Counted from the stretch's first letter, positions 17,931-27,450 are shown. The stretch: 64,000 nucleotides of DNA from an uncultured Candidatus Melainabacteria bacterium (GCA_934692295.1 CAKUTL010000003.1:1-64000); one strand, 5' to 3'. Notes: a model not told the origin generated them from the letters alone. Made by a program: numbers and translations.

Positions 17931-19249
17931 GCCTTCACAGATTTATCATTCAGCACAGTAGAAATCACAGCAACATATGTCCAGAACATAAATTGCAATT
18001 GTGGTCTAAAGTAAATTGTATCAACTAAGCCGTGAAACATTACTGCCCATATAGAAATTATTGATGCGGAAATAAATATAACTTGTTCTCTGTTTTCAGA
18101 TAACAAGATATATTTTACGGCATCTTTTGACATTGTGATTAAAAATCCCAAGAATGCAATTAGAGCAAAAATACCACTTTCAACAGCAGTTTCAAGATAA
18201 ATATTATAAGCACTCAAAGCATCAAAGCCTGTTTTCATATACAAGCCGTAAATTTCTCTAAAATTCTTATTTCCAACACCAATGCCCAATAACCAATTAT
18301 CTTTGAACATTTGCAATGAAGAATGATAAACATTAAATCTAAATGAGTTTGATGAATCATTACGCATCGCAAAAATTGACATAAAACGATGTCTTAAAGC
18401 ACCTACAAAAGTCATCGCAAACACAAATAACGCAAATGCTCCACCAATAATAGATAAATAGATTTTTTTATAAGTATTCCAAAAAAATTTTGCAGATAAT
18501 AGAAATACACAACCAAATATCAACATCATTGACAAATATGCACCTCTACAACCAGTTTGCAAAATAGTATAAACCGTAAGCAATGCAAAAGCAACTGCAC
18601 CAAGCATTAGCTTAAATTGTTTTTTATTTAAGAAATAGAATATTGAGCCAATTACAGAACCTAAGCCTGCAACTAAATACCCACCGTACAAGTTAGGATT
18701 TAATGGTTTCAATGTTCCATAAACACGAGATAAAACATCTTCTGGATTCAAGTTTGAAGTATCTTGCCATGTTGAAATTTCATCTAAGTGTAAGAAACTT
18801 TGCAAAAATCCAACGATACTTTCACCGCAAATACACAAAACCATTGTACCCATAACTACTGGGATTTTTGAGGTATTATTTTTCAAATACTGAGCAACAG
18901 AAAAATAAAAACCCAAGTAAACAAAAGTCTTAAAAAAGCCCTTCAAGCTCAATTCAAACAATGTTGAACCAAAAAGACTCACGACAACTAACATAAAATA
19001 AGCCACCAACCAAATTTCAAAATGCTTGAAGCTCAGTTTTTCATTTGGTTTTGTGAGCATTTTAACAATAGTCAAGAACATTGCAATCAAGGCAAAAAAG
19101 CCTATTGAATCCGAGTTCATAAATGTTGATGATAAAAATGTTACCATTATAAACAACAAAATGAACTTGTCTATATGCTGTAAAAATAAGCTATTGTCGT
19201 ATAAAAAACTTAATTTATCTTGTGAAAATTTAAAAATTTTATTGAACAT
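17927..19249 (-). CDS. O-antigen ligase/polymerase-like membrane protein
   Basis: A 440-residue protein with about 10-12 hydrophobic segments. The region NPNLYGGYLVAG...TGCRGAYLSMM and the late periplasmic-loop motif LLGIGVGNKNFREIY...ETAVESG match the Wzy/WaaL family. Such proteins join undecaprenyl-linked glycans to lipid A-core or polymerise repeats at the inner membrane. It shares 11 bp with the upstream DUF4330 gene, so translation is probably coupled. Confidence 0.88.
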   Translation of the reverse strand: MFNKIFKFSQDKLSFLYDNSLFLQHIDKFILLFIMVTFLSSTFMNSDSIGFFALIAMFLTIVKMLTKPNEKLSFKHFEIWLVAYFMLVVVSLFGSTLFELSLKGFFKTFVYLGFYFSVAQYLKNNTSKIPVVMGTMVLCICGESIVGFLQSFLHLDEISTWQDTSNLNPEDVLSRVYGTLKPLNPNLYGGYLVAGLGSVIGSIFYFLNKKQFKLMLGAVAFALLTVYTILQTGCRGAYLSMMLIFGCVFLLSAKFFWNTYKKIYLSIIGGAFALFVFAMTFVGALRHRFMSIFAMRNDSSNSFRFNVYHSSLQMFKDNWLLGIGVGNKNFREIYGLYMKTGFDALSAYNIYLETAVESGIFALIAFLGFLITMSKDAVKYILLSENREQVIFISASIISIWAVMFHGLVDTIYFRPQLQFMFWTYVAVISTVLNDKSVKA

Positions 19250-19808
19250 CGTCTGTAGTATTCATCTCTTTATTAACAACTTCATCATCAACGGCATCAA
19301 TTACTTTAATATCTGAAACTGAACCGGTAAATTTGTAATCAGCACCTTCCAAAGTGATAGGCAAACCTAATTTAACCTTGTTTCCACCTACAACGGCACC
19401 ATCTTTTGTAATTTTTGCAGTATCAGTCAATGTAACAACAACATCATACAAGTCAGGTTGAGATTCATCTTCAACAACAATTACAACCTTTTTAGAATTC
19501 AAAGATGGAAGAACAATTTTTCTTCTATCCGCTTTTACATCCACAATATCCAAATCAGAATAAGGAACATTTCTAATACTGATGAATGTTTTTTCACCTT
19601 TTTTGATAGGAATACTATCACCAGAGAAAGTTACCCCTCTCATATAAACTTTGAACACGATTTTAGAAGTAGCTTCAATTTGTTTATCCGCAGTTTGTCT
19701 GTATCCTTTGTAAGTACAAAAACCAACAGCCAAGGCAACAATAACAAATGCCACAATAATAAAATCAACAATTCTTACTTTTTTTATCAGTTCTTTTAAT
19801 TTTTCCAT
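19239..19808 (-). CDS. DUF4330 family membrane-anchored protein
   Basis: 189 residues: one N-terminal transmembrane helix (about 15-33, VDFIIVAFVIVALAVGF) and a beta-rich extracytoplasmic domain. It matches DUF4330, a family common in cyanobacteria and relatives and often beside surface-polysaccharide genes. The gene sits upstream of and overlaps the O-antigen-ligase-like gene. The function is not known. Confidence 0.8.
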   Translation of the reverse strand: MEKLKELIKKVRIVDFIIVAFVIVALAVGFCTYKGYRQTADKQIEATSKIVFKVYMRGVTFSGDSIPIKKGEKTFISIRNVPYSDLDIVDVKADRRKIVLPSLNSKKVVIVVEDESQPDLYDVVVTLTDTAKITKDGAVVGGNKVKLGLPITLEGADYKFTGSVSDIKVIDAVDDEVVNKEMNTTDDVQ

Positions 19809-19886
19809 AAAAGTTCTCCTTCTTTAAGAAATTCTCTTTATGCCGATTTTTGAAAGATTGATTATGAACAAAAACCGAACTCTTTT

Positions 19887-20891
19887 TTATAATTTTTCGA
19901 CAGCAGCCAAAAGCTCGTCAACAGTAGTTGTTGCACAACCAAATTGTCTAACAACTAAACTTGCAGCAACATTACCGATAATTGCAGAATATACAGGGTC
20001 AATTCCTGCCGCCAAAGCCAAAGAATAAACCGCAGTAACAGTATCACCTGCACCAGTAACATCAAACACTTCAGATTTATTGAAAACAGGAATCTTAGTG
20101 TAATCATCATTAGGCTTTGCAACAAACATTCCATCTGCACCACAAGTAATCAATACAGATTTCGCATTTGTTTCTTTTAACAACATTGAACCAGCACGTT
20201 TCAAATCTTCTTCTGATTCAATTTTAAACCCAACAGATTTTTCAGTATCAGGAAGGTTCGGAGTCATAGAAGAAACATTTTTATAATCTCCTAAATCTCT
20301 TTGAGCATCGACAACAACAACCTTACCCAACTTATTAGCATAATCAGTTGTAAATTTGATAATCTTATCTGTTAATGAGCCAATATGATAATTTGACAAA
20401 ATTACTGCATCATAATCCGGCAAAACTTTTTCTATATTTTTGATAACTTTTTCTTCTGTTTCCTCAGAAATTCTACCCTTTGACTGTCTATCAACACGAA
20501 CTATTTGTTGAGTAATAGAAGTTGTAATAGAGCCAGAAATTCTTGTTTTTACGATAGTTTTACGAGATTTATCTTTAACAATTTTTGAACAATCAATATT
20601 AGCTTCGTCAAAAGTATCAAACAACAACTCTGAATAATAATCATCACCAGAAACACCAATAACACCAACTTTTCCAGCATTCAAAGTTGCCACGTTATGA
20701 GCTGCGTTAGAAGCTCCGCCTAAAATTAACTTTGTTCTAGTATGTTGTAAAATCAAAACAGGTGCTTCACGAGAAATTCTTTCAGCATCACCATAAATCA
20801 TTTCATCTAGAGCCAAATCGCCCACAACAAGAACTTTTGGTTCTGTAATCTTTTTTATACAAGATACTAATTTTTCTTTATCTATATTCAT
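19887..20891 (-). CDS. rfaE1: D-glycero-beta-D-manno-heptose-7-phosphate kinase (RfaE1-type)
   Basis: A 334-residue PfkB/ribokinase-family protein. VVGDLALDEMIYGD, the AERISREAPV signature, GGASNAAHN and the ATP/anion-hole motif VTGAGDTVTA are all present. It covers only the kinase domain of HldE; the adenylyltransferase half is absent and must be encoded elsewhere. The product would feed ADP-heptose synthesis for LPS core, in keeping with its envelope-gene neighbours. Confidence 0.92.
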   Translation of the reverse strand: MNIDKEKLVSCIKKITEPKVLVVGDLALDEMIYGDAERISREAPVLILQHTRTKLILGGASNAAHNVATLNAGKVGVIGVSGDDYYSELLFDTFDEANIDCSKIVKDKSRKTIVKTRISGSITTSITQQIVRVDRQSKGRISEETEEKVIKNIEKVLPDYDAVILSNYHIGSLTDKIIKFTTDYANKLGKVVVVDAQRDLGDYKNVSSMTPNLPDTEKSVGFKIESEEDLKRAGSMLLKETNAKSVLITCGADGMFVAKPNDDYTKIPVFNKSEVFDVTGAGDTVTAVYSLALAAGIDPVYSAIIGNVAASLVVRQFGCATTTVDELLAAVEKL

Positions 20892-20960
20892 AATACCAAC
20901 TCTTAAACTTTTACCTATGACAAAATTTTATCACAAACAAAGTCTAAGAATACAGAATTA

Positions 20961-20992
20961 AAAAAGCTTGATTTTAACATCAAGCTTTTTTT
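20961..20992 (-). terminator. Terminator overlapping the end of the J-domain gene
   Basis: AAAAAGCTTGAT (20961-20972) and ATCAAGCTTTTT (20979-20990) form a perfect 12-bp stem with a 6-nt loop. It overlaps the stop codon of the J-domain gene and can act in both directions. Confidence 0.75.
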
Positions 20993-21795
20993 GCCGTAGC
21001 ATATAAATTACCAATCAATTCAAAGATATCATGTGCCTCTGGATTATTTATATTTCTGTCAGGATGCCACTTTATAGCTAATTTTTTGTACAAACCTTTA
21101 CTCATATGAGTTACCTCTTCAGGTTTACAGCCAATAACTTGTGCAAGTTTATTAATTTCATCAGTTGATAAATTTTTAAAAGCTGATTCAGAAATTTTAG
21201 AATGAATTGAACTGATAAATTCGGCATTTGACATCTTCGATGCTTTGCCGGCAGTACTCAAGGCCTGTTCAAATGCTTTTTGTCCGGCACTCGGAGCATG
21301 AACAACACTCGGAAGAGTTGATGTTACCGCTCCTGTAGCAGAAGTCGCAGTCGCAGTTGCAGCAGCAGATGCAGTAGTTGTTGCAGATTCGACTGGTTTA
21401 GAGATTATAGCAGGAAGATTTGCTTTTGGAGCTTTTACTCCTTTGAAAACTTTTAATAAACCTTTTACGTGCTTACCCTTACAAAAAAGATAATCCGCTC
21501 CAATCAAAATTCCCGTAACAACAGCCGCACGAACTCCGACTCTTACACCATTGGAATCTATACTTGAGCCATGATAAGATGCTTTGAAATCCGCAAATGA
21601 TATAGTTGAAGAAGTTGCGGTTTCAGTTACCGGCTTGTCTTTTTCATAAATTGAAGCCGCTGTAGATTGGCTTTGTGTAGAATCTGTTGTTTGTGCTTGT
21701 GATTGAGCTTGAGTATCAGCCACTTGTGATTGAGTACCCGTTGCAGCATAAGTTTGACTTCCTTGCAATCTGGAAGAATCTAAATATTGTGTCAT
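20980..21795 (-). CDS. J-domain orphan with low-complexity N terminus
   Basis: 271 residues. About 1-70 is Gln/Ser/Thr-rich and low-complexity; a hydrophobic stretch lies at about 85-105, then an Ala/Thr/Ser tract, then a C-terminal half J-domain-like region in which KLAIKWHPDRN carries the HPD motif needed to stimulate Hsp70 ATPase. A J domain at the extreme C terminus, without zinc or substrate domains, recalls specialised or host-directed J proteins; that is inference. GAGGA precedes the ATG, and the promoter motif copy 3 lies 28 bp upstream. Confidence 0.8.
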   Translation of the reverse strand: MTQYLDSSRLQGSQTYAATGTQSQVADTQAQSQAQTTDSTQSQSTAASIYEKDKPVTETATSSTISFADFKASYHGSSIDSNGVRVGVRAAVVTGILIGADYLFCKGKHVKGLLKVFKGVKAPKANLPAIISKPVESATTTASAAATATATSATGAVTSTLPSVVHAPSAGQKAFEQALSTAGKASKMSNAEFISSIHSKISESAFKNLSTDEINKLAQVIGCKPEEVTHMSKGLYKKLAIKWHPDRNINNPEAHDIFELIGNLYATAKKA

Positions 21796-21822
21796 TATAT
21801 CCTCTATTATTTTCCCCGTATA

Positions 21823-21853
21823 TATATAAACGATATTTGCAGTAAAAAATTGC
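21823..21853 (-). promoter_or_regulatory. GCAATT-N17-TTTATATA motif, copy 3
   Basis: On the minus strand, GCAATT (21848-21853), exactly 17 nt, TTTATATA (21823-21830). It lies upstream of the J-domain orphan. Confidence 0.6.
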
Positions 21854-21947
21854 TATTTATTTTAAATAAATATTATATATCTTAACGAGAAATCAATAAA
21901 TACAACTATTTAGGCTTAAATAAGTCTGTTACATTTCTTAATAATTA

Positions 21948-22712
21948 TTATTTTTTAATATCCATCCACCATTTTTTATCTTTATACAAACTTTTCCAGT
22001 ACGGGATAGAGTTATCATATGGATTCATATTTTTATGTGCAAATCTATAACACCCCATTGTAGCATAAGTATTTTGGACATATGGTCTGCATTGATTTAC
22101 ATAATAATTATCATTGGAAATATAGTAAAACACATCATATCCCCATCTGTTTGGTCCTCTGCCAGGTCCATTAGTATCAACAAAAATCATCAACGAACTA
22201 GCATTTCCTGTTGAACCTTGATAATAAGGAAGAGTCAACAATGTTCCATTCCCAAGCATCAAAAAATCACCTGAAATAGCTTGCCAATAAGAGCGATCTC
22301 TTTTACCCGTAGTAAAAGAATTTATAGAATAGTGGAAAAAACTTTTATAGTTATTTCTAAGAGGACTTTTTAAATAGTCAATCCTAGTAGCCCCAGCAAA
22401 TTGAGAAGCAAAAACCTCTGCAATTTCCTGCACTTCATCCTTAGCCCCATCATATTTTATATTAAAAAGATTATCTAAAGAATCTAACTCCAATTCATTA
22501 GACGTCATTTTTAAAGCCTGTTGAATGAGAGAATCCGTTTTCTTAAATGAATTTTCTAATTCTTTAACCTTAAAATAATGAACTAAACTTGGAATAGTTA
22601 ATGCAGACACAACTCCAATAATACCAAGCGTAATCAAAACTTCAGCAAGAGTAAAACCTGATTTAAACATTTTATTCATTATACTTTTTGTTCTCTTTTG
22701 GACTACATACAT
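21948..22712 (-). CDS. Type IV pilin-like protein
   Basis: 254 residues from the ATG at 22712. A TATTAT box ends 7 nt before that ATG, which favours a leaderless start there over the internal ATG at 22679, which has only a weak AGAGA upstream. SGFTLAEVLITLGIIGVVSAL is the prepilin segment. VDTNGPGRGPNRWGYD is the shared late motif. A divergent XRE-type regulator begins 28 bp away, a layout repeated at 52 kb. Confidence 0.88.
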   Translation of the reverse strand: MYVVQKRTKSIMNKMFKSGFTLAEVLITLGIIGVVSALTIPSLVHYFKVKELENSFKKTDSLIQQALKMTSNELELDSLDNLFNIKYDGAKDEVQEIAEVFASQFAGATRIDYLKSPLRNNYKSFFHYSINSFTTGKRDRSYWQAISGDFLMLGNGTLLTLPYYQGSTGNASSLMIFVDTNGPGRGPNRWGYDVFYYISNDNYYVNQCRPYVQNTYATMGCYRFAHKNMNPYDNSIPYWKSLYKDKKWWMDIKK

Positions 22713-22740
22713 TAGTAAGATAATACCATAAAATTAGATT

Positions 22741-22959
22741 GTGAACAATAAGACTACAAAATTATATACTTTGGGGAGAAATATATACACCAAAAGGCGA
22801 GAACTCAAAATGTCGCAAAACGAATTAGCTGAAAAATTAGACATTTCTCGAGAACACCTTGCAAAAATTGAAACAGCCAAAAGAACTGTTAGTCTTGATT
22901 TACTTATAAATATTGCAGAAGAATTAAAAACCAAAGTCAAAGACTTAATTGATTTTTAA
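22741..22959 (+). CDS. XRE-family helix-turn-helix regulator
   Basis: A 72-residue single-domain HTH protein from a GTG start; MSQNELAEKLDISREHLAKIE is the DNA-binding core. A TAAAAT box ends 6 nt before the GTG, again suggesting a leaderless transcript. Divergent from the pilin-like gene with about 30 bp between starts, it is well placed to regulate both. A TTG 30 nt further in is a possible alternative start. Confidence 0.8.
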   Translation: MNNKTTKLYTLGRNIYTKRRELKMSQNELAEKLDISREHLAKIETAKRTVSLDLLINIAEELKTKVKDLIDF

Positions 22960-23017
22960 TTGTTTAATAATTTACATCCCAAATATTAACTTTTGTAAAC
23001 ATTAAACATCAAATTTA

Positions 23018-23048
23018 GCAATTTTTCACTTTCAGAATACTTTATATA
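23018..23048 (+). promoter_or_regulatory. GCAATT-N17-TTTATATA motif, orphan copy 4
   Basis: GCAATT (23018-23023), exactly 17 nt, TTTATATA (23041-23048). No ORF follows; a hairpin terminator starts 36 nt downstream. Confidence 0.6.
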
Positions 23049-23054
23049 AATATA

Positions 23055-23118
23055 TAAAGCTCTCTCTTCTTATTTAAACGGATAGGCCTTGATTACTAAA
23101 AACAAGGTCTTTTTTTTG
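23055..23118 (+). ncRNA. Candidate small RNA between motif copy 4 and a terminator
   Basis: A transcript starting about 7 nt after the motif would be about 60 nt long and end at the hairpin AGGCCTTG/CAAGGTCT plus eight T. The 5' part CTCTCTCTTCTT is pyrimidine-rich and could pair with Shine-Dalgarno sequences such as AAAGGAG or AGGAGA. The same terminator may also serve the upstream XRE gene. This is a prediction from promoter-terminator spacing only. Confidence 0.4.
23084..23118 (+). terminator. Rho-independent terminator
   Basis: An 8-bp stem (23084-23091 with 23103-23110, one G-T pair), 11-nt loop, and eight T. Confidence 0.75.
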
Positions 23119-23130
23119 CTAAAAATTTGA

Positions 23131-25506
23131 TTAAATGAACAATCGACCAATATGATAAACTGCAAATGCTGTAATCCAAGCAATTGAACACTGAATAAGG
23201 ATTACAAGAAAAGCATAACGCTTGCCAAGTTCTCTTCTCACAGTTGCAACTGCCGCAACACAAGGAGTGTAAAGCAAACAGAATATCAAAAATACAAACG
23301 CGGTTAATTTAGAAAATAACACTGGAAGTTTTGTTACATCTCCGCCTAGCAATACAGTCAATGTACTTACGACACTTTCTTTTGCCATAAATCCAGTTAT
23401 AAAAGCGGTAGATATACGCCAATCAGAAATCCCCAAAGGTTTAAAGATTGGAACAATAAAATTACCCAAAACAGCCAACAAACTTTGAGAAGAATCCGTA
23501 ACCAAATTCAACTTAGTATCAAAAGTTTGTAAAAACCAAATGACAATTGCAGCCCAGAATATTATGGTGAAAGCCTTTGTCATAAAGCCTTTTGCTTTAT
23601 AATAAATCAATCTATAAACATTTTTTAGCCCTGGCATTCTATAATTAGGCAACTCCATTACAAAAGGAACTGTTTCACTTTTGAAAACAAATATTTTCAT
23701 AAAGAACGCAAAAATTATCCCAACAACAATTCCAGTCAAATACAAACCCAGCATAACCAAAACTTGATGAGATTTGAAAAATGCGGCAGTAAACATTGCA
23801 TAAATCGGCAATTTCGCAGAACAACTCATAAACGGAATCAAGAAAATCGTCATTTTTCTATCACGTTCTGATGGCAATGTTCTAGTTGACATAATTGCAG
23901 GTACTGAACACCCAAAACCAATCAACATAGGAACGAAACTCCGCCCAGAAAGTCCGATTTTTCTAAGAATTTTATCCATTACAAAAGCAACTCTTGCCAT
24001 ATATCCAGAATCTTCCAAAATTGAAAGGAAGAAAAATAACACAACAATTACAGGCAAAAATCCTAAAACGCTACCCACTCCAGAAAATATCCCATCAATA
24101 ATCAAGGAATGAACAACAGGATTTAATCCGTAAGAAGTTAAAACACCATCCACAAATCTAGTTATATGAAGAATAACAAATTCCATAATATTAGATAAAA
24201 ATGTTCCAAACGGACCAAATGTCAAATAGAAAATCAATGACATAATTAGTAAAAACGACAAAATCGCAGTATATTTTCCAGTCAAAAACTTATCCACTTT
24301 TGCAGATAATCTATAAGCCGTTGTTTCTTGTGGCTTGAAAACAAATTCATCACACAACTTTTCAATAAAAGTAAATCTCATATCCGCAATTGCAGATTCG
24401 TGATCTAAGCCAGACTCTTTTTCCATCTGCTCTACAATACTTTTACAAGTTGAAATTTCATCATTATCAAGATTCAACTCTTTCAAAATTAAAGAATCAC
24501 CGGCAGCAAGTTTTGAAGCCGCAAATCTTACAGGGATATCCGCATCTTTTGCGTGGTCTTCAACAATGTGGACAAGAGCGTGAATACATCTGTGAACAGC
24601 ACCTTCTTTGCCATCTCCCTCTTCGCAAAAATCCAATCTCCCAGGATGTTCAGAGAATTTTGCAACATTTATTACGTGTTCAACAAGTTCATCTATCCCT
24701 TGATTTTTCAAAGCAGAAATAGGAACAACAGGAACGCCCAAAGCAGATTCTAAACCATTAATATCAATAGTTCCACCACTTTGAGTAACTTCATCCATCA
24801 TGTTCAAAGCAATAACCATTGGAACATCAAGTTCAATAAGCTGAGTCGTCAACAACAAATTACGTTCAATGTTTGAAGCATCAACAATGTTAATTAACCC
24901 ATCTGGTTTTTCACGTAAAATAAAATCTCTTGTTACAATTTCTTCACTACTGTATGGAGATAAAGAATAAATTCCAGGTAAATCAGTTATCGTAACATCT
25001 TTATATCCAATAATCGTACCATCTGTCCTATCAACCGTAACCCCAGGGAAATTCCCAACGTGTTGATTAGAACCAGTCAACTGATTAAATAATGTCGTTT
25101 TTCCGCAATTTTGATTACCTGCAAGAGCAAGTTTCAATTTAGTTTTAACAGAACCCTTGTTCAACTTTCTTGTTTCATAAGTCTTTTCTTCACCTTTTTG
25201 AGAGTGTTCAAGAGTTATATTAAATTCAGAATTTTTACGAGGACAATTATGAGCATCATGAATGTCCGAAATAATAATTTTTGATGCATCAGATTTCCGC
25301 AAAGTTAATTCATATCCACGAACTCTAATTTCCAAAGGATCTCCCATTGGAGCAGTTTTCACAAGAGTAACTTCAACCCCAGGAGTCAAACCCATATCGA
25401 GAATATGAGAACGAAGAGCTTTGTCATCACACTCAATCGCTTCTATAATTGCATCTTTTCCTATACCTAATTTATCTAAACTTCTTACTTTATTTCCTGA
25501 ATTCAT
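23131..25506 (-). CDS. feoB: Ferrous iron transporter, FeoA-FeoB fusion
   Basis: 791 residues. About 1-85 form a FeoA-type SH3-like domain (ILDMGLTPGVEVTLVKTAPMGDPLEI). FeoB follows: G1 GNQNCGKT at 130-137, VDRTDG, DLPGIYSLSPYSSEE and NMMDE in the G domain, then a transmembrane permease with Gate motifs (GFGCSVPAIMSTR). It takes up Fe2+ across the inner membrane, typical of anaerobic gut bacteria. The fusion removes the need for a separate feoA. No Fur-like operator is obvious upstream. Confidence 0.97.
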   Translation of the reverse strand: MNSGNKVRSLDKLGIGKDAIIEAIECDDKALRSHILDMGLTPGVEVTLVKTAPMGDPLEIRVRGYELTLRKSDASKIIISDIHDAHNCPRKNSEFNITLEHSQKGEEKTYETRKLNKGSVKTKLKLALAGNQNCGKTTLFNQLTGSNQHVGNFPGVTVDRTDGTIIGYKDVTITDLPGIYSLSPYSSEEIVTRDFILREKPDGLINIVDASNIERNLLLTTQLIELDVPMVIALNMMDEVTQSGGTIDINGLESALGVPVVPISALKNQGIDELVEHVINVAKFSEHPGRLDFCEEGDGKEGAVHRCIHALVHIVEDHAKDADIPVRFAASKLAAGDSLILKELNLDNDEISTCKSIVEQMEKESGLDHESAIADMRFTFIEKLCDEFVFKPQETTAYRLSAKVDKFLTGKYTAILSFLLIMSLIFYLTFGPFGTFLSNIMEFVILHITRFVDGVLTSYGLNPVVHSLIIDGIFSGVGSVLGFLPVIVVLFFFLSILEDSGYMARVAFVMDKILRKIGLSGRSFVPMLIGFGCSVPAIMSTRTLPSERDRKMTIFLIPFMSCSAKLPIYAMFTAAFFKSHQVLVMLGLYLTGIVVGIIFAFFMKIFVFKSETVPFVMELPNYRMPGLKNVYRLIYYKAKGFMTKAFTIIFWAAIVIWFLQTFDTKLNLVTDSSQSLLAVLGNFIVPIFKPLGISDWRISTAFITGFMAKESVVSTLTVLLGGDVTKLPVLFSKLTAFVFLIFCLLYTPCVAAVATVRRELGKRYAFLVILIQCSIAWITAFAVYHIGRLFI

Positions 25507-25543
25507 TAAATCTAGCCTCGTTGCAAAATTTATTATAGTATAA

Positions 25544-25592
25544 AAAAACAGAAAAGGAAGGCGGAAAAAGATATATCTTTTTCCGCCTTCCT
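25544..25592 (-). terminator. Strong terminator of the Ycf23 gene
   Basis: Very long perfect stem: AGGAAGGCGGAAAAAGATA and its complement, almost no loop, followed on the minus strand by TTTCTGTTTTTTT. Confidence 0.85.
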
Positions 25593-25616
25593 AAAGCCTT
25601 ACTTAAATTTTAAGAA

Positions 25617-26375
25617 CTAAACTAATTCTCTAACTTTAATAGCATTTTTGTTAGCAATTTCAACAAGAGATGAAATTGTAGCAACCATAGCTAAGTCAGA
25701 AGTTAATTTGTTAACACAAGAACCGCAACCGATAGCAGAAGCACCTGCAGCAAATGCGAATGGAGCAGTTGTTGGGTTGATACCTGTAGCTGTCATAATT
25801 GGCATTTCAACATTTCTTGCAAGTTCAATTGTGTTAGAAATTGTTAATTCAGCTCTATCCATCAATGCTCTAGCACCTGACAATTCTACTTCAGATGTAT
25901 AATGACCTTCAGTTTGAATTAAATCAATACCCATAGCTTCTAATTTTTCAGCTAATTCGATTTGGTCAGAAGTAGAGATTTCACCTGGAATAGTAACTGA
26001 GAAGAATACTTCTCTATTTCCTAACATATCTTTTGTTTCTCTAGCTAATCTCAAAACATCTTGAGCAGAGAAAGAAGTACCTTTTTTGTAAAGGACATCA
26101 AAGTTACCTAATTCAATAGCATCTGCACCAAGTTCAACTGCTCTAACAAGTTCAGATGGAACAATTGAAGAAACGAACAATGGTAAATCTGTCATTGAAC
26201 GAACTTCACGGATAATATCTTCTCTAGCACAAATATCAACAGCACTAGCGTGAGATTTTTCAGCAGAAGATACTACTTTTTTAATATTTTCAATATCAAA
26301 GTTATCAATACCAGCGATAACTTTAACTGCTCTTTTTTCTTCTAAAGCGTGTTTAAATGAATCAATTCTTGCCAT
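25617..26375 (-). CDS. Ycf23/DUF561 family TIM-barrel protein
   Basis: A 252-residue protein of the cyanobacterial and plastid Ycf23/DUF561 family. The N terminus KVIAGIDNFDIENIKKV, the beta-strand AVDICA, the GADAIELGNFD block and the late TATGINPTTAPFAFAAGASAIGCGS show a phosphate-binding TIM barrel. The biochemical role is not established. AAGGAG stands 7 nt before the ATG. It is transcribed alone, with a strong terminator, and is one of the better phylogenetic markers in the window. Confidence 0.88.
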   Translation of the reverse strand: MARIDSFKHALEEKRAVKVIAGIDNFDIENIKKVVSSAEKSHASAVDICAREDIIREVRSMTDLPLFVSSIVPSELVRAVELGADAIELGNFDVLYKKGTSFSAQDVLRLARETKDMLGNREVFFSVTIPGEISTSDQIELAEKLEAMGIDLIQTEGHYTSEVELSGARALMDRAELTISNTIELARNVEMPIMTATGINPTTAPFAFAAGASAIGCGSCVNKLTSDLAMVATISSLVEIANKNAIKVRELV

Positions 26376-26529
26376 AATTTTCTCCTTAATTAAAATATGT
26401 GGACTTATCGTCTTCTGAATTATACATTAATATTTTAATATTTTCAAGAACTAACCTTAAAAAAGCAATAAAGAGAATACTTTTTTACCCGAAAGACCAA
26501 AATAATTTAGATAGAAAAAAGAGGTTGAT

Positions 26530-27192
26530 ATGAAAAAACAGCTAATTTTAATTTGCCTAATTACAATACTTGGAATCGGTTATACCCCAGCCCAAATAAG
26601 CTACGAGCCAGACGAAAGGATAAATATAACCGTTTACGAAAAAATCAGCCCCGCAATTGTAGCGATTGATGCCCAAGTTCCAGATGGAGTTTCCGCAGGA
26701 ACAGGGTGTATAGTAACCCCTGACGGCTTGATTTTGACAGGTTTACACGTTGTAGAAAAAGCCACACAAATTGAAGTTACAACTGCAAACGGACAAACCT
26801 TTAAAGCAAAATTTATTGCTCAAATGGCAAAGAATAAAGACTTGGCACTTATTAAAATTGACTCCAAAAAGCCTCTTAAAACCGTTTCTTTTGGAGATTC
26901 AGAAGAAGTTAAAGTTGGGCAAAAAGTGCTAAGTATCGGAAACCCGTTTGGGTTTTCAAACACTCTAACACAAGGAATAATTTCACGAATTGACTATGTT
27001 AAAAACAGATTTCAAACAGACGCTGCAATTAATCCCGGCTGTTCCGGCGGACCACTTCTCAATTCGACCGGAGAAGTTATTGGGATTAGTCAATCAATTT
27101 ACAATCCGGACCATAACATCTCAAATATAGGAATAGGCTTCGCCATTCCGTCTAACGAAGCAATAAAATTCATTGCTACAGTTAAGAAATAG
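26530..27192 (+). CDS. Exported trypsin-like serine protease (S1C/HtrA-like, no PDZ)
   Basis: 220 residues with a signal peptide (about 1-21). His in TGLHVV, Asp in KDLALI and Ser in GCSGGPLL form the triad; the usual GNSGGP has Cys instead of Asn next to the serine. Unlike DegP/HtrA it stops after the protease domain, so hexameric PDZ-gated control is not expected. Likely a periplasmic quality-control or processing protease. GAGG precedes the ATG. Confidence 0.92.
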   Translation: MKKQLILICLITILGIGYTPAQISYEPDERINITVYEKISPAIVAIDAQVPDGVSAGTGCIVTPDGLILTGLHVVEKATQIEVTTANGQTFKAKFIAQMAKNKDLALIKIDSKKPLKTVSFGDSEEVKVGQKVLSIGNPFGFSNTLTQGIISRIDYVKNRFQTDAAINPGCSGGPLLNSTGEVIGISQSIYNPDHNISNIGIGFAIPSNEAIKFIATVKK

Positions 27193-27252
27193 TGTATGAG
27201 GGAAAGAGAAATAGGGGAATAAGGAAATAAGTTCGTTAAAAAAAGGTACTGA

Positions 27253-27272
27253 GGCACTAAGGTCTTAGTGCC
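27253..27272. repeat. Short perfect palindrome
   Basis: GGCACTAAG-GT-CTTAGTGCC. Related CACTAAGGCACTAGG-type sequence recurs near 31950, so it belongs to a dispersed intergenic element. It lies in the 406-bp gene-free stretch 27193-27598. Confidence 0.6.
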
Positions 27273-27450
27273 ATATATCTTAATGCCTTCTGTAAGAACT
27301 TTCCCTATTTCCTTGTTCCTTTTCCTGCCCCGCAAACCCTTACAGCCCAAGGATGTCAAGAGTCAAACTCCCCCAAGTGGCTAGTCGTATTTTTACCTAC
27401 GTAAAAATACGGATGTTTACAAAATCTTAAATCATATGGTATATTAGAAA

